Positions 8,637 through 17,762 of a stretch of 64,000 nucleotides of DNA are shown here, piece by piece. Within the stretch, counting starts at the first letter, position 1. Each line of letters begins with the position of its first letter. The notes under the pieces were generated by a model. The model ran no database searches. It worked only from the letters and a program-made list of their open reading frames with translations, and was not told where the DNA came from. Source of the DNA: Spirosoma sp. KUDC1026 (GTDB lineage Bacteria; Bacteroidota; Bacteroidia; Cytophagales; Spirosomataceae); NCBI RefSeq assembly GCF_013375035.1, contig NZ_CP056032.1:5578001-5642000 (forward strand), written 5' to 3'. A program made the translations under genes and the position numbers.

Positions 8637-8752
8637 ATTTTTCACGCAGAAGCTCTGTATAATTGATAAAATTAGCATATAATTATCTTGAACATTCGAC
8701 TGCTTATGTTCAGCATTATCCTTACTAAATAATTGTAATAGAAAGTATGCTT

Positions 8753-9877
8753 TTAAATTAAATTATACTTGCCTATGTATCTATCTATCAGTATTTTTTT
8801 GGAAAAATTTTCAGTGATTTTATCTCTACCAATAGCGTTAATAATTGCTCTTTTTCTTTTATCCCCTATTGCTTGTCGAATAGAGTTAACTATTGAGCTT
8901 ACTTCAAGATGGGTTACCCAGCCTAAGTCATTTTCTTCGACAAAATGAGCTAGGCCTACTTTATCTGAAATTAACACTGGTGTACCTGCATACAACGATT
9001 CAACAACCACATTGGCGAAGTTTTCATTATACGAAGTCAATGCAAACAAATCTGCGTTACCTAACTCTATATATTTATCCTCTTTACTCCGCCAGCCAAC
9101 CCATTCAACTATATGATCTATCTTTAGCGCAACTGTGTCTTCTTTTAGTTTCTGAATGTAACTATCCTCTCCCGTACCCGCAATCCTTAGTCTAACTGGA
9201 ATTCTGATTTGACTAATTGCCTCAAAAAGAAACTCTAACCCTTTTTTAGGATGAATTCTTGATAAGAATACTATAGTAAATACCTCATTATTTGATCGGT
9301 TGATCGGCTGAAGCGGCAAATTTAAAAGATTTGGCAGCAAGAAACCATTCCAATTTTGAATTAGATGTTGGCATTCATTGTACTCAGCTTCAGAAGTTGC
9401 ATGAAATATTGCCTTTTGAAGAGCACTTTTCCCTATAGTTTCATGAATCCATTTTTTAGCTGTTGCATGTGTTTTAGTTATAATATAATCACTCAGCATA
9501 CCCCTGGGAGATATAATAACTCTTGATCCTTTATGATGACATATAATTGCAGATATGATAACTAAAATATTCCACCAAGAATGAATATGTATGACATCGT
9601 ACTCGTCACAATGTTGATATAAATACTTCCATAATTGAGGTGAAATATGGGTGTTCCCTTTTGTTAACCGGGGGAAATAAATTACTGACACATTATCTAC
9701 GATTACAGCCTTACCAGCTTTAACATCTAATTCAGCTTCCCCATTAGCAGTAGTAGTAAAGACACTTACCTCATTGCCACGTTCAACTAAAGCCTCACAC
9801 AAATTAGCAACCGACTCTATTGGCCCTCCATATATATATGCAGGTTTATAAGAGGGTACCACATGCAGAATTTTCAT
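8753..9877 (-). CDS. GT4 glycosyltransferase (paralogue 1)
   Basis: The 374-residue GT-B enzyme starts MKILHVVPSYKPAYIYGGPI, identical over 20 residues to the next gene upstream in the operon (10031-11197). Other shared landmarks are VIHIHSWWNILVI, SPRGMLSDYI, FLSRIHPKKGLEFL, and the donor-site segment DLFALTSYNENFANVVVESL with E-x7-E spacing. Both look like products of a tandem duplication followed by divergence. The gene is AT-rich and sits in the variable centre of the exopolysaccharide cluster. Acceptor and donor are unknown. Confidence 0.87.
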   Translation of the reverse strand: MKILHVVPSYKPAYIYGGPIESVANLCEALVERGNEVSVFTTTANGEAELDVKAGKAVIVDNVSVIYFPRLTKGNTHISPQLWKYLYQHCDEYDVIHIHSWWNILVIISAIICHHKGSRVIISPRGMLSDYIITKTHATAKKWIHETIGKSALQKAIFHATSEAEYNECQHLIQNWNGFLLPNLLNLPLQPINRSNNEVFTIVFLSRIHPKKGLEFLFEAISQIRIPVRLRIAGTGEDSYIQKLKEDTVALKIDHIVEWVGWRSKEDKYIELGNADLFALTSYNENFANVVVESLYAGTPVLISDKVGLAHFVEENDLGWVTHLEVSSIVNSIRQAIGDKRKRAIINAIGRDKITENFSKKILIDRYIGKYNLI

Positions 9878-10030
9878 AATCTATACATACAAATGCACTT
9901 TTAAAAGCTTCAGAAAATATACGTATAAGATTTGTGAAAGACGTATACATAAATTTCTGGTAATACATTTGTCTAATACAAATATATGTACATGATATGT
10001 TTACTACAAATCAAAATTGGAAATAAATTA

Positions 10031-11197
10031 CTAATACTCTAGGAGAGCTTGGCTATTTAAGTTGTTTGTAATATACACTTCGTTATAAAATTGCACATAT
10101 TGATTTAAGATTGACTGTACGTTAAATTCTTCTTTTATAGTTCCTGGAGCAAAATTATTGATATGTACTAAGTTCATTCTATTTTTATACACCTCCGTTA
10201 ATCGATCAGCTATTTGTTCAGATGTCATATTCGTAGTCCACCCATAGTCCCTTGATTTGACATACTCACAGAGTCCAACATTATTACTAAGTAAAACGGG
10301 AGTACCGACTGATAATGCTTCAATCACAACAACAGCAAAATTTTCGCTATATGATGTTAAGGCTAACAAATCTAATGAAGACAAAAACTTGAATTTGGTT
10401 TCATTATCTTTCCAGCCAACCCACTCTATCTTATCTCGATTACCATATTTCTCAGAGAAAGCTTTAAGGTATTGCAAATAAGCTTCTTCTCCAGATCCAG
10501 CAACCAATAGCTTGTAATTGAAAGTAACTTTACTTAATGCTTTAATTAACACATCAACCCCTTTTTTAGGATCTATACGAGACAAAAATCCTATTGTAAA
10601 CACGTCATTTTCTTTGCGAACATAAATTTCATTAGATAAATTAACCATGTTAGCGATTATTTGGCCTTTCCAATCTAATATTACATTTTGAGATTCCTCC
10701 CACTCCATATCAGTCGACACATGTAAAAATGTCTTTTTCAATAAGCGCTTTGCAATAAAATTATGGATAATTTTTTTTACATATGCATTCCTAGTCCTTA
10801 AAATGTAATCACTAAACATACCGTGCGGAGACAACACTGGTTTCACATTGTGTTTAGCACATATCCACGCAGCACCAATCACCAGAAAATTCCACCATGA
10901 ATGAATATGTACTACATCAAAATCATTAACAGTTTTATCTAAAAATCTCCACAATTTAAAGGACACCTGTGTAGGGTCTTTAGTAATTCGATTAAAATAA
11001 TAAACTGCAACACCATCAACGTCAACTGGTTCATTTGTAAGAACATTCAAATCATTTGAACCATTTGCGTTAGTTGTGTAAACTGTTACTTCATGGCCAT
11101 AGCTAACCATCGTTTCAGCTAATTGAGCAATTACAACAATTGGTCCGCCGTATATGTAAGCAGGTTTATAAGATGGTACAACATGAAGAATTTTCAT
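10031..11197 (-). CDS. GT4 glycosyltransferase (paralogue 2)
   Basis: This 388-residue GT-B enzyme is the closer-to-promoter member of a tandem pair with 8753-9877. It shares the N-terminus MKILHVVPSYKPAYIYGGPI, VVHIHSWWNFLVIG, SPHGMFSDYI, FLSRIDPKKGVDVL and LLALTSYSENFAVVVIEAL. The ATG at 11197 is chosen because it starts the conserved MKILHVVPSYK; an ATG at 11251 would add 18 residues without counterpart in the paralogue. A long structured non-coding region lies upstream, so this gene may begin a sub-operon. It is AT-rich like its neighbours. Confidence 0.86.
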   Translation of the reverse strand: MKILHVVPSYKPAYIYGGPIVVIAQLAETMVSYGHEVTVYTTNANGSNDLNVLTNEPVDVDGVAVYYFNRITKDPTQVSFKLWRFLDKTVNDFDVVHIHSWWNFLVIGAAWICAKHNVKPVLSPHGMFSDYILRTRNAYVKKIIHNFIAKRLLKKTFLHVSTDMEWEESQNVILDWKGQIIANMVNLSNEIYVRKENDVFTIGFLSRIDPKKGVDVLIKALSKVTFNYKLLVAGSGEEAYLQYLKAFSEKYGNRDKIEWVGWKDNETKFKFLSSLDLLALTSYSENFAVVVIEALSVGTPVLLSNNVGLCEYVKSRDYGWTTNMTSEQIADRLTEVYKNRMNLVHINNFAPGTIKEEFNVQSILNQYVQFYNEVYITNNLNSQALLEY

Positions 11198-11434
11198 CTT
11201 TGAAACTATATATAAATGAATATGAGAAGATTGTAATAAATTAATGCACAAGCAATATATTAATACAAAGCTATAATTACTAGTATAATTACTACATTTT
11301 TTTAAGTATATTTACTCAAACCTTAACCTAATTTATTTATGGTTAGCAATATCAATTCTTTCTTCACTTTAAGTTCTCTCTTAGTAAGAAACTTAAACAA
11401 AATTAGATTTTTATGATGACTTCGTTTTCAGCTT

Positions 11435-11479
11435 ATTATATAGCTATTGAGTTATATTATAGCTTGATAGCTATATAAT
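11435..11479. repeat. Stem-loop 1
   Basis: ATTATATAGCTAT (11435-11447) and ATAGCTATATAAT (11467-11479) are perfect 13-bp complements with a 19-base loop. Confidence 0.7.
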
Positions 11480-11503
11480 TTTATGTGAAAGAATCACTTA
11501 GTC

Positions 11504-11561
11504 ATTCTATAGAAAATAGCATGAATAGATTAAAATCTATTCATGCTATTTTCTATAGAAT
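11504..11561. repeat. 58-bp near-perfect palindrome (stem-loop 2)
   Basis: The left arm 11504-11531, beginning ATTCTATAGAAAATAGCATG, is perfectly complementary over 28 bp to the right arm 11534-11561, with only AA between them. The length is far beyond a usual terminator and there is no T-run of the standard kind. Confidence 0.9.
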
Positions 11562-11584
11562 AAGGAAAATGAGCAGAAAATAAG

Positions 11585-11649
11585 TAGCTGTCAAAAAATT
11601 CTTAACCATAACTAACTTTTAATTAGTTTTAAGAATTGTTTGACAGCTA
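11585..11649. mobile_element. MITE-like element (stem-loop 3)
   Basis: Left end TAGCTGTCAAAAAATTCTTA (11585 on) and right end TAAGAATTGTTTGACAGCTA (to 11649) are inverted repeats of 21 bp with one mismatch. A further inner stem AACTAA/TTAGTT continues the pairing. The ends can be read as GCTGTC...GACAGC flanked by TA on both sides, as for a TA-targeting transposon. The 16-mer GCTGTCAAAAAATTCT also occurs at 63902-63917. No transposase is encoded. Confidence 0.5.
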
Positions 11650-11701
11650 ATAATGAGGGTAAGGCAGCCCTATTATAATCTGAACGCATTTTGCCAAGAA
11701 A

Positions 11702-11775
11702 CTAATTTGACTAGTTTCAATCAAAACTGATAGGGGAGTGAGGTTTCTAGCTTCAACTGAAACCAGTCAAATTAG
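11702..11775. repeat. Stem-loop 4
   Basis: CTAATTTGACTAGTTTCA (11702-11719) pairs with TGAAACCAGTCAAATTAG (11758-11775), 18 bp with one mismatch, around a 38-base loop. Confidence 0.7.
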
Positions 11776-12040
11776 CTTAAACATATTAAAGCACAAGAAA
11801 GAAAAAAATTTCTGTAGTTCATATTTACAATCATCACACAACTATGAAGTAAATTATGACATTTACGTAAAGTAAAACATCCTCCTTCGTGAAAACTTAA
11901 TATCTATCTATTAAAATATTCTATACTGTGCTAATACGATATTACTTTCTGCTATCAATTAGTATTAGTTAACTATAAATATAACAATAAAGACTTAAAG
12001 TTCTTTTTTTGAAATACAATCAATAGAATCTTACATTTAT

Positions 12041-13198
12041 TTATAGTGCTAAAAAATTACTTAAAGAATTTACTAGAGCATTTTCACTAAACAAGTTATT
12101 AGCTTTTTTAGCCGACAATTTGATTAGCTTATAGTTTTTTTCATAGTAAGATCGTCCTTCAATAATTGCATTTGCAAAACTTTCAGATGAGTAATCAACA
12201 AAAATAACATTATCTAATAAATCATCAAGCTCGTCTGTTGGTAATTCAGTGGATATCAGTAATCTACCGCTTGCAATAGCTTCGATTACTTTGAAAGGAA
12301 ATATTCCGTTTTGAAATTTAGCTACAGGTACATGAGGATTTAATATAATATCACATTTGCCAATTATATTAATCAAATCATAATCCTTAACCATTCCATG
12401 ATAAATAAATGTATCCTTATGTAACTTGCTTTTCTCTAAAAAATCATTTTTAAGCGTTCCAGAACCAGTTGAATGAATAATATAATTTGATGGTAAATGA
12501 TCACGCAATTCAAGAACTATATTAGCACCTTTATCTCTATTTAATCCCCCAAAATATCCAATATTAATATATCCATTAGTGCACGAAAATGGTTGCGACA
12601 ATTTATCTATTTCAATAATTTCATTGGATACAACTCCTGGCAACAATTGTATATCCTTACAGAAAGGAACATTCTTGTTTTTTACATATGAATTTATTAC
12701 ATATATTCTTTGAAAATATCTTGCAGCTATTCTCCAAAACAACATATCTATATAGGGTTTAAGGCTATATCCTCTTGATCGTGAGAAATGCCAGTCCTCA
12801 AACTCTAGTATCATTTTAGATTTAAATTTAGAATAGGCCTTTCGGGCGAAAATCATTTCAAAAGCATAGGCGTTGTAGCACCATATCAACTGGGGTTGAC
12901 CATAACTGGATACAATACTAATAGCCTTTTCGGCATCTAGCAAATTGAACAGTTTACCAACTAACCTATTTCTTTTTGTTGGTAAAACAATTTCTGTAAT
13001 TATAACATTTGAAATATTTATTTTTCTAATTATAAAAGAAGTATTGCTACAATTATTATGAGCCGAGTTAACTAGAATTATGTTTGAAGATAATTTTGCT
13101 AAAGCAGTTATAAAAAACCGTATTTTTTTTGATGCTCCTAAATTAATATCAATATCAGTGATATCTGTACCAGTGTAAGGCGCAATTATTACAATCAT
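12041..13198 (-). CDS. Glycosyltransferase, GT4-like
   Basis: The 385-residue product begins MIVIIAPYTGTDITDIDIN. It lacks the textbook N-terminus but has a recognisable GT-B C-terminal domain: NIGYFGGLNRDKGANIVLEL, IIHSTGSGTLKNDFLEK, FIYHGMVKDYDLINIIGKCD and KFQNGIFPFKVIEAIASGRL, the last matching the sugar-nucleotide binding region (F-K-x-x-E). The N-terminal half is weakly conserved. It is AT-rich and starts only 8 bases downstream of the next GT4 gene, so the two are co-transcribed. The acceptor is unknown. Confidence 0.75.
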   Translation of the reverse strand: MIVIIAPYTGTDITDIDINLGASKKIRFFITALAKLSSNIILVNSAHNNCSNTSFIIRKINISNVIITEIVLPTKRNRLVGKLFNLLDAEKAISIVSSYGQPQLIWCYNAYAFEMIFARKAYSKFKSKMILEFEDWHFSRSRGYSLKPYIDMLFWRIAARYFQRIYVINSYVKNKNVPFCKDIQLLPGVVSNEIIEIDKLSQPFSCTNGYINIGYFGGLNRDKGANIVLELRDHLPSNYIIHSTGSGTLKNDFLEKSKLHKDTFIYHGMVKDYDLINIIGKCDIILNPHVPVAKFQNGIFPFKVIEAIASGRLLISTELPTDELDDLLDNVIFVDYSSESFANAIIEGRSYYEKNYKLIKLSAKKANNLFSENALVNSLSNFLAL

Positions 13199-13206
13199 AA
13201 AAAAAA

Positions 13207-14403
13207 TTAATTATTATCTACTGTTAATTTTATAATTTTCATCCATCTATCCTTATATGCATCTAGAGAAAATTTTTCTCTTATTTGCTGCAATCGACTA
13301 ACTCCCATCTGATCTATTTTTTCCGGATTATCTAGAAAGAACTGAATACGTTCTACTAACGCATCTTCGTCATTAGCATTGATTAAAAACCCATTTATCC
13401 CCTCTTGCACAAGCTCAACTCCACCAGTATTATAAGTAGTGATTATAGGTAATCCGCTCAGAGCTGCCTCAGTCAAAACTTGCCCGAAACCCTCGAATAA
13501 ACTAGGAAAAACAAAAACATGTGAATCACTAAAAAGTTGATTTCTGTCTGAGGGCTGTATTCTACCTAATAACTTAACATTTCTTGGCAAACTTATAGTT
13601 TTAGGTATATTACCATACCCAGCCAAGATTAATCTAGCATTAACAGTATTAATTTTTCGCCAAGCACTTAGCAATAAAGGAATGCCTTTTCTAGCTTCAA
13701 TTGTACCAAAAAAAAGGAAATTTATTATATCTTTATTTTTTCTAACACATGGAGTAAACATATTGATATCAACTCCATAAGGATTCACATGGATTTTATG
13801 CTCATCAACACCAAATTCTATCAGACTATTTTTTGTAAAAGTTCCTCCAACCGAAATTGTATCTGCAAGTTTTAATTCTTTGTTTTCTAATTCAATATAT
13901 TCTTTAGTCATTGCTACCTTATACTGCTTCGACCATTCAGGGTATTTATGTTCACTTTTTGAATATATAAGTTCGGATAAGCTATGATGAGCTATAGTTC
14001 GGTCAAGAATAAACTTTTTATTCTTTAGCTTTACATTATTTGCTAGAATCCATGAAGAACTATCGAAACCTATAGTCAAATCGGCTTTAGATATAAGCTT
14101 ATTTGATATTGAGTTTTGAAATTCCTCATTAAATTTAAAATATCTATATGTAGAGTTATCTTTAAATATTTTTCTAATTATGTTTTTTTTAATTTCAAAT
14201 TTTAAATCAGTTTGTATATAATTTTGAGGAATTTCAATAATTCTAGTTTTAATTTTATTTAGAATAAAATCCGGTATAAGTTCAATATTTTTATTTGATA
14301 TTACGAAAGGATTATAAAATTTGTAAAGAATTCCGCATTCATATAAAAGTTTTGCAATTTTATATGAATGCTGAGTTTGAGGGTGAGTTAAAAGCACTTT
14401 CAT
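13207..14403 (-). CDS. GT4 glycosyltransferase
   Basis: This 398-residue protein starts MKVLLTHPQTQHSYKIAKLL. The GT4 C-terminal domain is clear: INFLFFGTIEARKGIPLLLSA, ARLILAGYGNIP, VKLLGRIQPSDRNQLFSDSH, and the E-x7-E donor site VFPSLFEGFGQVLTEAALSG followed by PIITTYNTGGVELVQEG. The C-terminus carries FSLDAYKDRW, common in this family. It is very AT-rich (long Asn/Lys/Ile runs). It follows the polymerase gene after 19 bases in the operon. Confidence 0.86.
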   Translation of the reverse strand: MKVLLTHPQTQHSYKIAKLLYECGILYKFYNPFVISNKNIELIPDFILNKIKTRIIEIPQNYIQTDLKFEIKKNIIRKIFKDNSTYRYFKFNEEFQNSISNKLISKADLTIGFDSSSWILANNVKLKNKKFILDRTIAHHSLSELIYSKSEHKYPEWSKQYKVAMTKEYIELENKELKLADTISVGGTFTKNSLIEFGVDEHKIHVNPYGVDINMFTPCVRKNKDIINFLFFGTIEARKGIPLLLSAWRKINTVNARLILAGYGNIPKTISLPRNVKLLGRIQPSDRNQLFSDSHVFVFPSLFEGFGQVLTEAALSGLPIITTYNTGGVELVQEGINGFLINANDEDALVERIQFFLDNPEKIDQMGVSRLQQIREKFSLDAYKDRWMKIIKLTVDNN

Positions 14404-14422
14404 AAATTTCTTAAAATATCTT

Positions 14423-15694
14423 TTAGTTTATACTTTTTAGGGAGGATATTATAATTCCACCGCTAAATATAGCAAACCCTAAAGCTGTAGGTTGTGCCCA
14501 TTGTCCTTGCAATATTGTGTAAAAGCCAAAACTCAGCAAAAACCAAGGTAGAAAATTATTGTATTTCAACTGTTTAAGTGATGCTATTGAAATTTTGATA
14601 ATAAGTAAAGCTCGCACCCAAATTATTGTTCCACCTAATAATAGACCAAACTCAGCTAGCAACCGTCCCCACTCCATTTCAGCAAATAAAAAACTGATAC
14701 GCCCTGTCGTTAGCATTGCACCAACGTTAGTTCCTACTCCAATTCCATATCCAAAAAATGGCAAACTTTCGCTACCAAATACATTAAATGCCCCTCCAAA
14801 TACTCGGTTAAATACGGATATTATTCCACCCTCTGATTCGTTAGCAGACTGAAATCTATCATTAAAAACTTCTATACCAGTTTTAAAAAATGATTGATTA
14901 TTTAACAATGACAATAAAATAGTAACAGTTATAATAAAAAATACTAGTCTACTGATATATTTTGGATTGCGGCCTACAGCAACAGCTGTAAAAATAACTG
15001 TTAGACCTACTTGAAAAAGTAAAGTTCGGCTTATAGATAAAGGAATGGCTATAAAGAGACAAATTGTTGAAGCGACCAAAAGCATTTTTTTCGCTTTTTT
15101 CAATTTGTTATCTAACCAAAAATAAAAAATGAATGAAGCTGCTAAACTATAAAACAATGTTAATCCATTTATAAATGAGAAAGTACCTGGTGGACGAAAA
15201 TAACCCATTGCACCACTAAATCCCCCTCCTTCATTGTCGTCTCCAATACCTTTATTTACCCATGCTGACTGTGGACTGTAGAATTGAAATGCCATAAGCA
15301 ATGTCATGGGTAATACTATCCACAATATAACATACCCAATTTGTAATACGTCTTGTTTATCAAGTACTCTACCAATCAGAAACATTAATGGGAAATGTAT
15401 CACGAATATACGTGCACCGTATAATGCAACATATATATTACCATGACCAATCAATATAGTTGTGAATAATGATACAGCAACGACAAAAAATGATACAATG
15501 ACATATAAATTAGGCTTATAAATACCATATTTATAAGCTGTTATTAAAATCCATATTGCAAAAGGATCACGAATTACTAACAATGGTGTAGATAAGCTAG
15601 GTAATACCCATTTACGTAAAGCGCCTTCAAAAATTAATAAAATAAAATATATCCATATACCTTTTTTCAACAATAAAGTAATATGCTTATCCAT
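14423..15694 (-). CDS. O-antigen ligase/polymerase-like membrane protein (Wzy-type)
   Basis: The 423-residue protein is almost wholly hydrophobic with about ten predicted membrane spans. The start KGIWIYFILLIFEGALRKWV and the later GGGFSGAMGYFRPPGTFSFI fit Bacteroidota exopolysaccharide polymerases. A large external loop lies between about residues 265 and 325 (NNQSFFKTGIEVFNDRF... FGYGIGVGTNVG), as in Wzy proteins. It would link lipid-carried repeat units in the periplasm after flipping. It sits between the acetyltransferase and a GT4 gene. Wzy sequences diverge greatly, so the assignment relies on topology, motifs and context. Confidence 0.75.
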   Translation of the reverse strand: MDKHITLLLKKGIWIYFILLIFEGALRKWVLPSLSTPLLVIRDPFAIWILITAYKYGIYKPNLYVIVSFFVVAVSLFTTILIGHGNIYVALYGARIFVIHFPLMFLIGRVLDKQDVLQIGYVILWIVLPMTLLMAFQFYSPQSAWVNKGIGDDNEGGGFSGAMGYFRPPGTFSFINGLTLFYSLAASFIFYFWLDNKLKKAKKMLLVASTICLFIAIPLSISRTLLFQVGLTVIFTAVAVGRNPKYISRLVFFIITVTILLSLLNNQSFFKTGIEVFNDRFQSANESEGGIISVFNRVFGGAFNVFGSESLPFFGYGIGVGTNVGAMLTTGRISFLFAEMEWGRLLAEFGLLLGGTIIWVRALLIIKISIASLKQLKYNNFLPWFLLSFGFYTILQGQWAQPTALGFAIFSGGIIISSLKSIN

Positions 15695-15734
15695 AAAATA
15701 TTTGATTTATCAAATATTGATTACTAATTACCGG

Positions 15735-16328
15735 CTAACCTTTTAACCATGCTTGATTTGCTGCTAAGAATTCGCAAGGGTTATAGTTTAGGCCTTTTAC
15801 ACGCTTTTTTACTATAGCTTTTGCTGGATTACCAATAGCAATCTCATGATCATAAATATCTTTACTAACTACTGCTCCTGCCCCAATGACAGCTCCATTG
15901 CCGATTGTGACTCCAGGTAATATTATTGCATTCGTTGCAATCCACACGTAATCTCCAATTTTGATAGGTGCTTTTTTATGTTTCCATGCAGGATCCAATA
16001 TGTCATGTGAAGCACTTAATAAAAATACACCATTATTAATGCATACATTATTGCCAATTACAATATTATCATGTAGCGCTATATGAACATCGCCCACATA
16101 AGTAAATGATCCTATATTAAGCTTATTTTTTTTACCATATATTTTTGTGCTCTCTATTTCTGCAGTTTTATGAATTTTCGCACCCTGTTTAATTAGCCTT
16201 TTCCGAATACTGTTCCTTTTCTTCAAATCCCAAAGTAACAGCAACCTTTTAGCCCATGCACGATAAAACAATATCGACTTGTATGAAAACCTGGCTCTAT
16301 TTTGCCACAAATATGAAAAACTTGCCAT
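15735..16328 (-). CDS. Hexapeptide-repeat acetyltransferase
   Basis: The 197-residue protein has a basic helical N-terminus and then left-handed beta-helix repeats (IGSFTYVGDVHIALHDNIVI to VTIGNGAVIGAGAVVSKDI). The catalytic-type histidine lies in LLSASHDILDPAWKHKKAPI. The end HEIAIGNPAKAIVKKR is typical of maltose/galactoside O-acetyltransferase-like enzymes acting in capsule synthesis. It lies 17 bases after the flippase gene and 40 before the polymerase, so it is co-transcribed with them. The sugar target is unknown. Confidence 0.84.
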   Translation of the reverse strand: MASFSYLWQNRARFSYKSILFYRAWAKRLLLLWDLKKRNSIRKRLIKQGAKIHKTAEIESTKIYGKKNKLNIGSFTYVGDVHIALHDNIVIGNNVCINNGVFLLSASHDILDPAWKHKKAPIKIGDYVWIATNAIILPGVTIGNGAVIGAGAVVSKDIYDHEIAIGNPAKAIVKKRVKGLNYNPCEFLAANQAWLKG

Positions 16329-16345
16329 TTTGATTAATGAAATAT

Positions 16346-17629
16346 TTATTTTGATACCCTATTTAATGAATAAACAATATGCATAGATAGCATTATAGTT
16401 GATATGTATACATTAAAAATTAACACCTCTCTTAAAGTATTCATTCCAAAAATATATATTCCTGAAACTATAGCGAGTAGATTTATTGATATAAGAATAA
16501 AAGGATTAATAGACCAGCTTTTACTTGTACAAATTGCATAAATTGCATTAGAGAAAAAATTCAAAGAAAATATAATAATTGTCAATATTAGTTCAAATTC
16601 TAGATTTTTATATTGATCCCCTAACAACCAAACAATGTTCTTTGAAAGCAACCATACTGAACCAATAATTGAAATGCAAACTAAAGCCAGTAATATTTGA
16701 ATTTCTATCATTCTTTTTCTTTGTAAATACTTGTCATTTCTTAATCTTGAATATCTTGGAATTATTAATGTACTAAATACTACATTAAATATATTTAATA
16801 TGGCAGCTACTCTAAATAATGCACCTATTTGAGCTATAGATGATGTTATACCTGTTAATGATAAAATCCATACTGTAATTTGAGCTGAGAATATATTATA
16901 AATATCGATAGGAAGCACTTTTTTTACATTGCTCAATATTCTTTTTTGAACAGCACTATTTTTATTACTTTCTAGATTAATAAACTTTTTGGATATATTC
17001 TTCAAACTCAAGTTCGCTATTGTTCTAGGAATTCCATCAGATAATAAGGCAACAAAGGAGTATGGGAAGATGAATACGCTGGCTAACAATAAAGTTAGCC
17101 TTCCTAAATTAGTTGCTATTTGATTCTTTTGAAGTGAAAGTATATCTTGGTTTAACTTTGGACCTATTTCTAACATCGAACTAGACAGATTTGATAGAAA
17201 AGCAGGCATTAGAGTTAATACTAAAATAAATGAAGTTGACCAATACGCATGATTTTGTCTTAGCAAGTAAATTAGTACAGAACTTGTTATTAACAAACTC
17301 CATATAGCAAATCTTTTCCTAAGATACATCCCAGTTTTTACAACTGTACCTAACTTTTCTTTATCATCCCATACTTTTCCACCTTCAGCCATGACGCCAG
17401 ATACAATTCCACCATTGGATAATATAGTCATTGCTCCCAATACATTATTAGATAGTGTATAGTAAGCATACTCCTGTATCGATAAAGTTCTGATAACAAT
17501 TATTCCACTCACCACACTAATCAGTTGAATTAGTATTTGAGATGAACCTGTTAATAGTAAAACTTTTATCCATTCAACAACTTTTACGTATTTTGGAATT
17601 TTTAGAATTGTCTCTATTTTATATAACAT
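16346..17629 (-). CDS. Polysaccharide flippase-like membrane protein (Wzx/MATE-like)
   Basis: This 427-residue integral membrane protein has roughly twelve hydrophobic helices. Its start (LLTGSSQILIQLISVVSGII, IRTLSIQEYAYYTLSNNVLG) matches the first two helices of Wzx/RfbX-type lipid-linked oligosaccharide flippases, where T-L-x-x-E-Y-A-x-Y-x-L is common. It would move undecaprenyl-linked repeat units across the inner membrane. Its place between the initiating transferase and the acetyltransferase/polymerase pair supports this. It is strongly AT-rich. Confidence 0.8.
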   Translation of the reverse strand: MLYKIETILKIPKYVKVVEWIKVLLLTGSSQILIQLISVVSGIIVIRTLSIQEYAYYTLSNNVLGAMTILSNGGIVSGVMAEGGKVWDDKEKLGTVVKTGMYLRKRFAIWSLLITSSVLIYLLRQNHAYWSTSFILVLTLMPAFLSNLSSSMLEIGPKLNQDILSLQKNQIATNLGRLTLLLASVFIFPYSFVALLSDGIPRTIANLSLKNISKKFINLESNKNSAVQKRILSNVKKVLPIDIYNIFSAQITVWILSLTGITSSIAQIGALFRVAAILNIFNVVFSTLIIPRYSRLRNDKYLQRKRMIEIQILLALVCISIIGSVWLLSKNIVWLLGDQYKNLEFELILTIIIFSLNFFSNAIYAICTSKSWSINPFILISINLLAIVSGIYIFGMNTLREVLIFNVYISTIMLSMHIVYSLNRVSK

Positions 17630-17762
17630 ATATATTTATTTAATTCACATACTTATAATCAAGTAAAGAAGTATTTTAATTATGATTAGGTGAGTTAGTC
17701 ATTAAATTATATACATAAATTTTTGTATAAGCTATTCATATGCATTTAGGCCAAACTCTATT

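Larger units (their letters stand above)
11198..12040. other. Non-coding AT-rich island with four stem-loops
   Basis: No credible ORF lies in these 843 bases, although genes on both sides point the same way. Four successive inverted repeats occupy 11435-11775 (listed separately). The remaining parts are plain AT-rich sequence. It could be a graveyard of small mobile elements, a leader that controls read-through into the downstream half of the cluster, or both. Confidence 0.6.
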
